From Saprospiraceae bacterium (lineage in GTDB: Bacteria > Bacteroidota > Bacteroidia > Chitinophagales > Saprospiraceae): a stretch of 64,000 nucleotides of DNA. The notes under the pieces were generated by a model. The model saw only the letters and a program-made list of their open reading frames with translations. It made no database searches and was not told where the DNA came from. A program made the position numbers and the translations under genes. Below, one piece after another: positions 28,403-37,641 of the stretch. The stretch spans positions 4,131,001 to 4,195,000 of the forward strand of contig JADJPZ010000004.1 of the NCBI GenBank assembly GCA_016713025.1, written 5' to 3'. Position 1 is the stretch's first letter. Each line of letters begins with the position of its first letter.

Positions 28403-29784
28403 ATGAAAGTTGGATTTGGAGGACTGGACGCAAGTAAAGGTTATTGTGATTTCAGTTTAATTTCGAAGGGTAATGAATTTACCAATCGCAGGATGAATTT
28501 TATTGATAATCAATCCGGTCTTGATGAACTCAAAAGTCTTATCACAGGCACTTTTGTCTATTGATAAAATTTATTTGGCTATTGAAAGTACCGGTGGGTA
28601 TGAAAACAATTGGTATAATCAATTGGTAAGTTTTGATAAGCGAATCATCATGTTCAGGATTAATCCGTTGCGGACACATCATGAGTCAAAAAAGAATATG
28701 CATCGCAATATTAATGACGCCATCAGTAGTGAAATTATAGCTAGGCATGTATCTGAAAATTATGAGGAACTAGAGAAAGCCAAGCCTAGATCCTTACATT
28801 TTTATACTGCGAAACAGATGCACAAAACTATACAAGGATTTATTAAACAAAAGACGAGAAATATCAACCAACTTGAGAAAGTAGTGTATAGTTGTATTCC
28901 TGGTCTTTTAACTTTTAGTAAAAATGGCATGCCAAAATACATGTATAAAGTACTTCAAAAGTATCCATCAAAGGCAAAGATATTAAATGCGAAAACAGCT
29001 TCATTGGCTAAAATCAAAGGGTTAACCATGGAGAAGGCTGAGGCCATCCAAAAAGCGGTGAAGCTAGATTCAGGGTCGGGTAATACGATACTTACTGAGC
29101 TAAATATTAAAACATTGGCCCAAACTATTAACTTATTCTCCACCCAGATCAAAGAACTTCAATCAGAGCTTGCTAAACACGGAGCCAACGACTTAGCGGA
29201 TTTCTTAGTCACAATTCCTGGTTGCGGCATCGAGTCAGCAGTGTCATTAAGCATAGAAATAGAAGATATAAATCGATTTAACAGTGCCGCATCACTTTGT
29301 TGCTATTTTGGAGTACACCCAGAAAACCATACAAGTGGTGATATATCAAAGAAACCTAAAATGAGCAAAAAGGAAGTAGTTCATATAGGGGTACAATATA
29401 CATGGTAGCTAAAAATGCGATTATGTATGACCCTTATTTTAAAGAGGTATATTCAAATCAAAGAGCGAAAGGTAAGACCTATAACGATGCTTTAGGTGTA
29501 ATAATGAACAAGTTAACAAGAGTGATCTATGGTATGCTTACAAACAAAGAGGCATACGATTCATCAAAACCTAAAACAAAAAAAACAAACCAGTAGACGC
29601 AGATCAGCAAATAGAGAAGTTGGAAAAAGAAACCGCAGATTATAAGGCAGAGCTAGAAAAGATGCAAAACGCACCAGTTTCTCGAAGAGCAGAAAATAAA
29701 ATAAAAAAGGCAATGGAAGAGTCTCAAAACTCAATTGAAGAGTTGCGCACGAGATCAAAACCATTACCAAGTGCAAACATATAA
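28403..29784 (+). pseudogene. IS110-family transposase (DEDD), with three homopolymer frameshifts
   Basis: Starts MKVGFGGLDASKGYCDFSL and continues after a shift at 28532-28535 (A4) with LSIDKIYLAIESTGGYENNW. These are the RuvC-like Asp and Glu motifs. The C-terminal Transposase_20 domain has LVTIPGCGIESAVSLSIEIEDINRF and the serine-region GSSSYRGTIYMVAKNAIMYD after a second shift at 29367-29371 (A5). A third shift at 29578-29585 (A8) leads into a charged coiled-coil tail ending at 29784. Corrected, it would encode about 460 aa with all domains, so the element may be intact and the sequence faulty. IS110 enzymes recombine without inverted repeats. Confidence 0.8.
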
Positions 29785-29803
29785 ATTTGTTTGCACTTGG
29801 TAA
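29764..29803 (+). terminator. Perfect 16-bp hairpin over the transposase stop
   Basis: Arms TTACCAAGTGCAAACA and TGTTTGCACTTGGTAA flank an 8-nt loop and include the stop codon at 29782-29784. There is no downstream U-run, so it may act as an RNA-stability or IS-end structure instead of a simple terminator. Confidence 0.6.
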
Positions 29804-29878
29804 TAAAAAACACCGCCAAATATTATAAAATCAACGGTATAACTAAAGGGGAATTCAGCGCTTATATTAGGAGAATTT

Positions 29879-29929
29879 GGGTGGGACGTCTCAAGCGTAG
29901 CTTGACAGGCTCTTTAGGGATTGAGGGTT
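29879..29929 (+). repeat. 51-bp direct repeat with REP-like palindrome, copy 2
   Basis: Partner of 28097-28147, two mismatches. It lies between the IS110 terminal hairpin and the 3' end of aroB. Confidence 0.8.
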
Positions 29930-29984
29930 GCGGGCAGTTTAAACGATTTCAGTGCAAAAATGGGATACACCCGTTTATTATGAT

Positions 29985-31040
29985 TTATATCTTCTCTTTA
30001 TAAAAAACGAAACTTTCTTCAATGACATCCGGAAGTATAGGCACATCAAAACAAGCATGTCCGACCGAATCCAATAAAGCAAACCGAATATTGCCGTTTA
30101 CATTCTTTTTATCCGTCCGCATGATTTTGATCAGGTCAGAAGCTGGCTTTACATATTTCGGATGATGTCCATAGATTCTCATGATCGAGTTTCTGATTTC
30201 AAACAACTCATTTTCAGAAATTTTGCCTACCCTATAGGATAAAAATGATTCACTTACCATTCCGATGGCGATCGCCTCACCGTGGAGAAGAGGTGTACTG
30301 CTGTCCATCCAGTATGACTCTACTGCATGACCTATAGTATGGCCGAAATTAAGAATTTTCCTAAGCCCCTTTTCATAAGGATCTTGTTCGGTCACATTCT
30401 TTTTGATGAGTACAGAATCGTACACCAACTCTTCAAAATCCAGACTGTTGATATTCGTATTACCGGACAGGTTTTCCCATGCTTTTTTGTCAGCGATCAA
30501 TCCATGTTTCAATAGTTCAGCATAACCACTTCTCATTTGGACATAAGGAAGTGTCTGCAAGAATTCTGTGAATATACAAACTGCCGAAGGATCCTGAATG
30601 AGTCCTACCATATTTTTAAATCCCATGTGGTCCACGCCAAGTTTACCACCAACCGATGCATCCACCTGACTCAGCAAAGTAGTCGGAACCTGTATAAACC
30701 GGATGCCTCTCATATACGTAGCAGCACAAAATCCGCCAAGATCCCCTATGACACCACCTCCCAGGTTGATCAAAAGAGAGTGTCTGTCTGCCCCATGTTG
30801 CATAAGTTTGGTCCACACAAGCTGACAGGTCTGTATAGTTTTGTTTTGTTCTCCGGAAGGTATCCTGATGATTTGAGCTTCCAGGTGCAGATTTTCGAGC
30901 AAATGAAGTAAACAGTATTTCTCTGTGTTTTCATCAACAATAATAAAAACATTGGATGGAGACAATCTTTCGGTGATCTCCGAAAATGCTTGCCAATTAT
31001 TGATATAAATCGGATAATTTTTACACTGAATTTTTTTCAT
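29985..31040 (-). CDS. aroB: 3-dehydroquinate synthase
   Basis: Second step of the shikimate pathway, turning DAHP into 3-dehydroquinate with NAD+ and a divalent metal; 351 residues. Diagnostic segments are GGGVIGDLGGFCAATYMRG, VPTTLLSQVDASVGGKLGVD, the metal-binding Glu in SGYAELLKHGLI, and HGEAIAIGM with NFGHTIGHAVE. Start and stop fit the family length. The IS110 region ends about 55 nt beyond its stop codon, so the insertion spared the gene. Confidence 0.95.
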   Translation of the reverse strand: MKKIQCKNYPIYINNWQAFSEITERLSPSNVFIIVDENTEKYCLLHLLENLHLEAQIIRIPSGEQNKTIQTCQLVWTKLMQHGADRHSLLINLGGGVIGDLGGFCAATYMRGIRFIQVPTTLLSQVDASVGGKLGVDHMGFKNMVGLIQDPSAVCIFTEFLQTLPYVQMRSGYAELLKHGLIADKKAWENLSGNTNINSLDFEELVYDSVLIKKNVTEQDPYEKGLRKILNFGHTIGHAVESYWMDSSTPLLHGEAIAIGMVSESFLSYRVGKISENELFEIRNSIMRIYGHHPKYVKPASDLIKIMRTDKKNVNGNIRFALLDSVGHACFDVPILPDVIEESFVFYKEKI

Positions 31041-31646
31041 TAAATATCAACTTAATCTGGATATAAATAGAACTATCTATTAATTTTTGACAAAAATGAG
31101 TACCTGATATCAATAAATTTATTGGACATGGTATCATGGTCTGCTGACTCGCTTTTCAAAAAAAGTGAAGTCAGCCTGTAAAAAAAGTCATTGATTGATT
31201 TAAGCATAAATGAACAGCAGTATTTAAATAAATTATATTTTTGATACAATCCTATTCTTATCAAAGACGCAAATGAATAAAAAAGTAACAAGAATACAAA
31301 ATTATATTATAAAATTATTTATATGAAAGTAATTTGATAGAAAAATTAATTCTACTTTGTCTCCTTCAAAAATCTAAGTCAATTACACTTTGATCAAATT
31401 GTAATCACCAGAAAACCTGATATTTTTCATGTTTAAGATTCCTTATAATGGCGACAGAATTATTTTTATAATAAAGTCATGTGTATCATCGTCTTTATAA
31501 AAATAAATTCTCGTCGGTATAAATTTATGGGTAAATTAGGGTCACAACTGTTGGGTTAACCCAACAGTTTTCCAATCAATCGGAAAGTCCGTATAAAATA
31601 GAATTAAGCCAGATGCAAATGTATTTCAATAATTTTTATCCCAAAA
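31041..31646. other. Gene-less AT-rich region with two dyads
   Basis: No supportable gene. It contains an imperfect hairpin at 31143-31175 (GCTGACTCGCTTTT against AAAAGTGAAGTCAGC) and a perfect 24-bp palindrome at 31546-31569. Confidence 0.5.
31546..31569. promoter_or_regulatory. Perfect 24-bp palindrome
   Basis: The left half AACTGTTGGGTT is followed immediately by its exact reverse complement with no spacer. It lies about 78 nt beyond the stop of the ABM-domain gene (minus strand). The lack of a loop and of a U-tract favours a protein-binding site over a terminator. Confidence 0.5.
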
Positions 31647-31946
31647 TTATACCACATCGATAAATTCTTCAAGAGAAAACGCCATAGGCTTAGTATTGAA
31701 AAGCAATTTTGTTTTTTGCCAGGTAGATTTAAAAAGTTCTGAATTCCTGTATTTTTCCAGATCATCATTGGATTTCCACAAACTGTAGGTATAAAAGACA
31801 TTTTGATGAAGATGGTCTCTGTAAAGTCTCAGACCCTGACATCCTTCAAATGCTCTGATGAGACTTTTACTGTTTTCAAAAATTTCTATAAAATCTTCGA
31901 CTTTGTCTTCAGAGAATGACAGCCTTACTATTCGCAATATTCCCAT
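31647..31946 (-). CDS. Antibiotic biosynthesis monooxygenase (ABM) domain protein
   Basis: A 99-residue alpha/beta dimeric-barrel protein. It shows the ABM pattern: IVRLSFSEDKVEDFIEIF, a central GCQGLRLYRD, FYTYSLWKSNDDLEKYRNSE and a terminal hydrophobic strand. Such proteins include quinol monooxygenases and heme-degrading enzymes; the usual heme-binding residues cannot be confirmed, so the role is open. It starts 4 nt after the SAM hydrolase stop, so the two are likely cotranscribed. Confidence 0.8.
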   Translation of the reverse strand: MGILRIVRLSFSEDKVEDFIEIFENSKSLIRAFEGCQGLRLYRDHLHQNVFYTYSLWKSNDDLEKYRNSELFKSTWQKTKLLFNTKPMAFSLEEFIDVV

Positions 31947-31950
31947 ATGA

Positions 31951-32720
31951 TCAGTAAAAGTTGATTTGAATCATTTCATTTTTTGAAAGATTGAGCATGC
32001 TCGCAGCTCTGTCCATATTGATGGCGATCTCCAGATAACCTGCCGAGTTAAAAAATGCCAATACATCACCTATAGCTACATCACCATAATCCTTGCTCAG
32101 AAAAGTGATCGGATCATTGGGTTTGTAATACAATTCGAATCTTCTGTTATTTCGGACCTTTTCAAAGGTTTCTGATTTGAGATTGACAATGATGTTGCCA
32201 AAATGATCGATGTGGATGATGGTTGCTCGTATTTGACTGGATGTAATGACGGGTTGGATTTTCAGTTTAAGGTTAAGGTTTTCTGCTTTCTGTCCGATCT
32301 CATCCAATGGAAGTCCGTGACCAATATACGCTGCAGCATGGGAAAATATTGCATTTACAGAAGAGTTTCCATTGTCCGGCGGTTGGATCACAAAAACATC
32401 TTCTTTATCCATATCATCAAAAATAAGGCTGAAGACACCGTTGTCAGGTCCGATAAAATACTGCTCTTCTCTCCTAAAACATAAGTAGCGGCTTTTTCTT
32501 TTGTAATTACAATTGACAGCAACGATATGGATACTCCCGGCCGGAAAGGATGGAATACAATTAGACAGGTAATATGACGCCTGGATAATATCATACTGGT
32601 CAATATAGTGACTGACATCAATGAGGAAAAATCGCTTTTGCCAGTAAGAATCGAAGCCTTGAGTTCTGCGACATAATAATCTTTAGAACTATAATCTGTG
32701 GTCAAAGAAACTAATTGCAT
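31951..32720 (-). CDS. SAM hydroxide adenosyltransferase / SAM hydrolase (DUF62), frameshifted
   Basis: Family of enzymes that split S-adenosylmethionine to adenosine and methionine using water. The N terminus from 32720 reads LVSLTTDYSSKDYYVAELKA, with the conserved Asp. After a shift in the A5 run near 32626-32631 the frame continues IDVSHYIDQYDIIQASYYLS, then FPAGSIHIVAVN, FIGPDNGVFSLIFDD and the C-terminal barrel to 31951. One base missing in the run restores one continuous protein of about 256 aa. All core motifs are present, so it is probably functional. Confidence 0.82.
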
Positions 32721-32783
32721 TAAAAGTCGTTGTTTAGCTGAAAAATTTAATCACACATTTCTAAGAAATCTAAAAAATCCCTA

Positions 32784-32791
32784 TAATTTTG
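32784..32791 (+). promoter_or_regulatory. -7 promoter element upstream of phoH
   Basis: TAATTTTG matches TAnnTTTG, about 110 nt before the phoH start, implying a leader of about 100 nt. Confidence 0.45.
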
Positions 32792-32900
32792 TGCAAAGTA
32801 AATAAATATTAAAAATATATTAAAGTTTTTTACAATATATAATTTAATTAAACACTGATTTTCAGCAACTAATAATCATAATCTAAAATTTGTAATCATA

Positions 32901-33941
32901 TTGAGTGAAGTAATATTAACCATTGATGGCATAGACCCATTAGATCTGTACGGTGAAAACAACAACAAACTGAATCTTCTCAAAAAGGCTTATCCTGAAG
33001 TACAAATAACATCCAGAGGCAATCAGCTCAAACTCATAGGTGAAAAAAAAGGAACCGAAGAAGTAAAGTCCAAACTGGAAATCATGGTAAAAATGATACT
33101 GGACAAACATGACTTTTCTACTCAGGTAGTCGAGGATTTGCTGGTAAGTGACCATGCTGCAGACAACAAAATAAGCCAGCACTCATCAGGAGGTGTCATA
33201 GTATATGGCAAAAACGGCTCTCCCATAAAAGCGAAGACCAAAAATCAAAAGTTGCTTGTAGAGTGCTCTGAAACCAACGATATAGTATTTGCCATCGGTC
33301 CGGCAGGGACAGGAAAGACATACACTGCCGTAGCTTTGGCCATAAGAGCACTTAAATCAAAACTTGTAAAAAAGATCATTCTTACCAGACCTGCAGTCGA
33401 AGCGGGCGAGCATCTTGGATTTCTCCCGGGAGATATGAAGGAAAAAGTAGACCCATACCTCAGACCACTTTATGATGCTCTCGACGATATGCTGCCGGCA
33501 GAAAAACTCAACTTTTTTATTACCAATCGGGTGATCGAAGTAGCACCATTGGCATTTATGCGTGGGCGGACGCTGGACCATGCTTTTATCATCCTTGACG
33601 AAGCTCAAAACTGCACTACCACACAACTCAAGATGTTTCTCACGAGGATAGGACCAAGTGCAAAAGCCATCATCACAGGAGATTTGTCACAGATAGACCT
33701 ACCGGGACATCAGAAGTCCGGACTAAGAAAAGCCTTGCAAATACTTGCTCCCATCGATGGTATAGGCCAACTGTATCTGAGTTCAGAAGATGTAGTAAGA
33801 CATAGGCTAGTCAAGGAAATCATCAAATCTTACGACCTTGCCGACGAAGCCGATGAAGCTGAAAAAATCAGAATTCGTGAAGCCAAAGATGCCGCTGCTG
33901 AAGCCTTAAAAACAGATCAGAACACAGAAATTAGATCATAA
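32901..33941 (+). CDS. phoH: PhoH family ATPase
   Basis: A 346-residue P-loop ATPase/RNA-associated protein. An N-terminal region looks KH-like (about 1-75). The PhoH domain carries Walker A GPAGTGKT (about 133-140), GFLPGDMKEKVDPYLRPLYD, Walker B AFIILDEAQNCT (about 229) and the sensor-like ITGDLSQIDLP. The frame starts with TTG at 32901; no ATG is suitably placed. An acidic, Ala-rich tail follows. The osmC gene begins 2 nt after the stop codon. Confidence 0.92.
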   Translation: MSEVILTIDGIDPLDLYGENNNKLNLLKKAYPEVQITSRGNQLKLIGEKKGTEEVKSKLEIMVKMILDKHDFSTQVVEDLLVSDHAADNKISQHSSGGVIVYGKNGSPIKAKTKNQKLLVECSETNDIVFAIGPAGTGKTYTAVALAIRALKSKLVKKIILTRPAVEAGEHLGFLPGDMKEKVDPYLRPLYDALDDMLPAEKLNFFITNRVIEVAPLAFMRGRTLDHAFIILDEAQNCTTTQLKMFLTRIGPSAKAIITGDLSQIDLPGHQKSGLRKALQILAPIDGIGQLYLSSEDVVRHRLVKEIIKSYDLADEADEAEKIRIREAKDAAAEALKTDQNTEIRS

Positions 33942-33942
33942 C

Positions 33943-34380
33943 ATGACATCAAAAATCGTTTACACAGGAAACCTTCGCACTGAATGTACACACCTGAAAT
34001 CGGGACAAACCATCATCACAGATGCACCGGTTGATAATAACGGCAAGGGAGAGGCTTTTTCGCCTACCGATTTAGCCACAACATCCTTGGGTAGTTGTAT
34101 GATTACCATCATGGGTATCTCGGCCAGAAATCATGAAATTGATATAGATGGAGCTACCCTTGAAGTCACAAAACACATGGCATCAGATCCTCGCAGGATC
34201 TCCGGCATAGACATCAAGGTCAATATGCCCCAAAGATCCTATACTTTAAAGGAGAAAAAAATCCTGGAAAAAGCAGGGAGAACTTGTCCTGTAGCTTTCA
34301 GTCTGCATCCCGATATCGTTCAGAATATAGAATTTGTGTGGTATGACGATAGGATAGACATTCAGCAATCAATGTGCTAG
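33943..34380 (+). CDS. OsmC/Ohr family peroxiredoxin-like protein
   Basis: A 145-residue protein with the two family cysteines, in LGSCMITIMGI and RTCPVAFSLHPD, which reduce organic hydroperoxides as a thiol pair. The arrangement is closer to OsmC/YhfA than to Ohr. It is tightly linked to phoH (1-nt gap), so the two are cotranscribed. Confidence 0.88.
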   Translation: MTSKIVYTGNLRTECTHLKSGQTIITDAPVDNNGKGEAFSPTDLATTSLGSCMITIMGISARNHEIDIDGATLEVTKHMASDPRRISGIDIKVNMPQRSYTLKEKKILEKAGRTCPVAFSLHPDIVQNIEFVWYDDRIDIQQSMC

Positions 34381-34470
34381 TCATAATTTTTTTATAGCAT
34401 AGAATTTTTCCATTAAAAAAAGTATGTTTAATTTTCATGTTTGAACGAAGGAACATACTCAAAAATAAAT

Positions 34471-34500
34471 TTTGAAATGTGATTATATGTAATAACTTTG
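34471..34500 (+). promoter_or_regulatory. Promoter of the ALDH-GMC-quinone reductase operon
   Basis: TTTG at 34471-34474 and TAACTTTG at 34493-34500 with an 18-nt gap fit the Bacteroidota consensus, 70 nt before the ATG at 34570. Confidence 0.6.
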
Positions 34501-34569
34501 TTTAAAATATTGTTACGCAGGTGCCCTTGATTTATCAAAATTTTTAAACAATCTCAACATTTATACAAC

Positions 34570-36000
34570 ATGATCATAGCAGAAGTACAAAAAGAGGTAT
34601 CAGATGTACAACAAATCCGGGCCTTGTTTGAATCACAAAAGGCCAATCAATATGCCATTGGCAATTCCAGTGTTTCAGAAAGAAGAGCCAAACTCAGCAA
34701 ACTGCACAACACCATCCTGCATTACCGCAATGATATCAAAAAAGCACTGCATGACGACTTCAAAAAACATCCTTCAGAAGTCGATATGACAGATATCTAC
34801 CCTGTGATCAGCGAGATAAAACATGCCAAAAGCCACCTTGCAGCATGGATGAAAGACCAGTCAGTCCATACTCCTTTAGCACTTTTAGGATCCAGCTCTT
34901 ATATCAAATACGAACCCAAAGGTGTGGTTCTGATTATTTCTCCGTGGAATTTTCCATTCAATCTGACGTTTACACCCTTTGTTTCCGCTATTGCTGCCGG
35001 CAACTGCGTGATCATCAAACCATCGGAAATGACACCACACATAGCGAAGGTGATGCACAAAATAGTAGAAGAAGTATTTGAGCCTAATGAAGTCGCCTTG
35101 ATAGAAGGCGGGATAGAGACATCTACAGAGTTGCTCAAGCTACCTTTCAATCATATTTTTTTCACCGGAGCACCATCTATCGGAAAAGTCGTAATGGAAG
35201 CCGCAGCTAAAAACCTGACATCTGTAACCCTTGAGCTGGGAGGAAAATCTCCGACTATTGTAGATGAAAGTGCGGATGTAGACATAGCAGCAAAAAGGAT
35301 AGCTTGGGCAAAATTGGCGAATAACGGACAGATATGTATTGCTCCGGACTACGTATATGTGCACGTGAGCCAAAAGGATAAGTTTTTGTCCATGACTCAA
35401 AAATACATTCAGCAATATTATGGCAATGATGCCGCATCAGAACCTTCGTACAACAGAATCGTCAACAGAAGACACTTTGACAGGATAAAAAGCTACATAG
35501 ATGATGCCGTATCCAAAGGTGCCAATATCATCACCGGAGGGCAGCTGAAAGAAACCGAAAATTTTATAGCCCCAACGGTAATGACCAATGTAGATAAAAA
35601 GTCGGCCTTGATGACCAATGAAATATTTGGTCCGGTACTGCCTGTGTACACATATGAAAAATTAGAAGATTTGGTGGAGGAAATCAGGTCCGGAGAGAAG
35701 CCTCTGGCGTTGTATATATTCAGTAAAAGTAATAAAAATATCAACTATATCCTGAACAATACCCGAGCCGGCGGCGGATGTATAAACCATTGTGCTGTAC
35801 ATTTTTACAATACAAATCTGCCTTTTGGAGGATCAAACAACAGTGGTATCGGAAAATCGCATGGTTTTGAGGGATTTAAGTCATTTTCCAATGGTAGAGG
35901 AATATTAAGACAACATTTGCCCAATGCACTGGAATTATTAGTACCACCATTCAATACATTTAAACAAAAAATCATAGATTTGACCATTAAATATTTCTGA
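34570..36000 (+). CDS. Aldehyde dehydrogenase, ALDH3-like
   Basis: A 476-residue NAD(P)-dependent enzyme oxidising aldehydes to acids. Motifs are ISPWNFPFNLTFTPF, FTGAPSIGKVVMEAAAK, the glutamate motif TLELGGKSPTIV, and the nucleophile context ANNGQICIAPDYVY with Cys in the usual place. Short length and a hydrophobic C terminus (LLVPPFN, KIIDLTIKYF) resemble ALDH3/fatty aldehyde dehydrogenases, which can be membrane-associated. It leads an operon with a GMC oxidoreductase 18 nt downstream, suggesting an alcohol-to-aldehyde-to-acid sequence on a lipophilic substrate. Confidence 0.9.
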   Translation: MIIAEVQKEVSDVQQIRALFESQKANQYAIGNSSVSERRAKLSKLHNTILHYRNDIKKALHDDFKKHPSEVDMTDIYPVISEIKHAKSHLAAWMKDQSVHTPLALLGSSSYIKYEPKGVVLIISPWNFPFNLTFTPFVSAIAAGNCVIIKPSEMTPHIAKVMHKIVEEVFEPNEVALIEGGIETSTELLKLPFNHIFFTGAPSIGKVVMEAAAKNLTSVTLELGGKSPTIVDESADVDIAAKRIAWAKLANNGQICIAPDYVYVHVSQKDKFLSMTQKYIQQYYGNDAASEPSYNRIVNRRHFDRIKSYIDDAVSKGANIITGGQLKETENFIAPTVMTNVDKKSALMTNEIFGPVLPVYTYEKLEDLVEEIRSGEKPLALYIFSKSNKNINYILNNTRAGGGCINHCAVHFYNTNLPFGGSNNSGIGKSHGFEGFKSFSNGRGILRQHLPNALELLVPPFNTFKQKIIDLTIKYF

Positions 36001-36018
36001 CCTAAAATCAATAAAGAA

Positions 36019-37602
36019 ATGGCTGATGGATCTTTTGATTATGATTATGTCATCATAGGTAGTGGATTTGGTGGCTCCGTTTCTGCACTTCGGCTTTCCG
36101 AAAAGGGATATAAAGTCTTGGTCATAGAAAAAGGAAAGTGGTACAATCAACCTGAAGATTTTGCCAAAACTACCTGGAATCTTAAAAAGTGGCTTTGGGC
36201 ACCTTCCCTGGGTCTTCACGGCATATTGAAACTGACCTTTTTCAGACATGTGGGCATCGTGAGTGGTACAGCTGTCGGTGGCGGATCTATCGTCTATGCC
36301 AACACCTTACCGGTACCTAAATCTCCATTTTTTAATACCGGACACTGGGCTGGTCTTGCTGACTGGGAAGAGGAACTCAAACCATTTTACGATCTTGCCA
36401 AAAAAATGCTGGGGGCAGCAAAACATCCCTACATGAGCCAAAATGATAAAGTCATGCTGTCTCTGGCAGAAGAAATGGGTAAAAAAGATGATTTTGAAAA
36501 AGCGGATGTAGCCGTATATTTTGGAAAGCCGGGAGAGACTGTGAGTGATCCGTATTTTGATGGAAAAGGTCCTGATCGCACCGGATGTACACTTTGTGGT
36601 GGATGTATGGTAGGATGCCGGTACAACTCCAAAAACACGCTTGACAAAAATTATCTCCATCTGGCCCAACAGCTCGGAGCCGAAATTATCGCAGAAAAAG
36701 AAGTATATGATGTAAAACCTGTAGGTCCTGATGGTGAAGGTGGGTATGAGATCCACTTTAAAGATTCGCTCAAATGGATAAAAAGTCATCAAAGAATAAA
36801 AACAAAAGGGGTCATTTTTGCTGGAGGAGTGCTTGGAACTGTAAAATTATTGCTAAAACTAAAAGAAACATCACTGCCAAATTTATCTCCTATGACTGGT
36901 CACGGTATCAGAACAAATTCCGAAAGTCTGATCGGTGTGACCACATTCAGAAAAGACCTGAACTTATCAGAAGGTATTGCCATAGGTTCTATTCTTCACC
37001 TCGACGAAAACCGGCATGTGGAGCCGGTGAGATATTCCGCCGGTTCGGGTTTCTGGCGACTTTTTATGGCACCAATGGTGAGTGCTGAGACCATAGTCGG
37101 CAGACTGGCGGCGATGATAAAAGATGCCATCATTCATCCTGTAGCCAATCTGAAAGCATTTTTTGTTGATGATTGGGCAAAAAGAACCCATATTTTACTC
37201 TATATGGAGAGTATTGACTCCACGCTCCGATTCAAAAAGAGCATATTTGGTATGAGCTCCGGCTTGGAAAAAGGAAATGCACCGACCGCATTTAATCCAT
37301 TGGCCCAGGACCTAGCAAAACGCGTGGCAAAAAACATCAACGGCAAACCAATGGTGCTCAATACTGAAACATTATTTGGCATTCCTACCACGGCACATAT
37401 CCTTGGAGGTGCGTGTATGGGTAAAGATCCATCGGAAGGAGTAATTGATTCTTCAAACCATGTATTCAATTATAAAAATATGATGGTATGTGACGGCAGT
37501 GCCATCTCAGCCAATCCTGGCGTAAATCCAAGCCTTAGTATCACTGCAATTACAGAAAGAGCTATGAGTCTGATACCCTTGAAGGGAAATAAACGCAATT
37601 AA
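36019..37602 (+). CDS. GMC family FAD oxidoreductase (cholesterol oxidase-like)
   Basis: A 527-residue flavoprotein with the Rossmann motif DYVIIGSGFGGSVSALRLSE at the N terminus. The family segment GCTLCGGCMVGCRYNSKNTL follows, then the C-terminal GGACMGKDPSEGVID with NPGVNPSLSITAITERA. It resembles the cholesterol oxidase/GMC branch that oxidises hydrophobic alcohols. The Cys-rich stretch is common in this branch and is not evidence for an iron-sulfur cluster. It is the middle gene of a three-gene oxidative operon. Confidence 0.9.
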   Translation: MADGSFDYDYVIIGSGFGGSVSALRLSEKGYKVLVIEKGKWYNQPEDFAKTTWNLKKWLWAPSLGLHGILKLTFFRHVGIVSGTAVGGGSIVYANTLPVPKSPFFNTGHWAGLADWEEELKPFYDLAKKMLGAAKHPYMSQNDKVMLSLAEEMGKKDDFEKADVAVYFGKPGETVSDPYFDGKGPDRTGCTLCGGCMVGCRYNSKNTLDKNYLHLAQQLGAEIIAEKEVYDVKPVGPDGEGGYEIHFKDSLKWIKSHQRIKTKGVIFAGGVLGTVKLLLKLKETSLPNLSPMTGHGIRTNSESLIGVTTFRKDLNLSEGIAIGSILHLDENRHVEPVRYSAGSGFWRLFMAPMVSAETIVGRLAAMIKDAIIHPVANLKAFFVDDWAKRTHILLYMESIDSTLRFKKSIFGMSSGLEKGNAPTAFNPLAQDLAKRVAKNINGKPMVLNTETLFGIPTTAHILGGACMGKDPSEGVIDSSNHVFNYKNMMVCDGSAISANPGVNPSLSITAITERAMSLIPLKGNKRN

Positions 37603-37641
37603 AAATTTTGGTTATACAAAACCCATCTTAATACACTTATA

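Noticed and set aside
29361..29410. Programmed frameshift in the IS110 transposase
   Set aside because: The context C AAA AAG is not a standard A AAA AAG site, and two other homopolymer shifts in the same gene argue for sequence error.
31073..31291. 72-codon frame on the minus strand before aroB
   Set aside because: No start context or domain; Phe-, Leu- and Ser-rich composition expected from AT-rich non-coding DNA.
36570..36640. Iron-sulfur cluster in the GMC oxidoreductase (Cys-rich stretch)
   Set aside because: The CxxCGGCMVGC pattern is a normal feature of cholesterol-oxidase-like GMC proteins.
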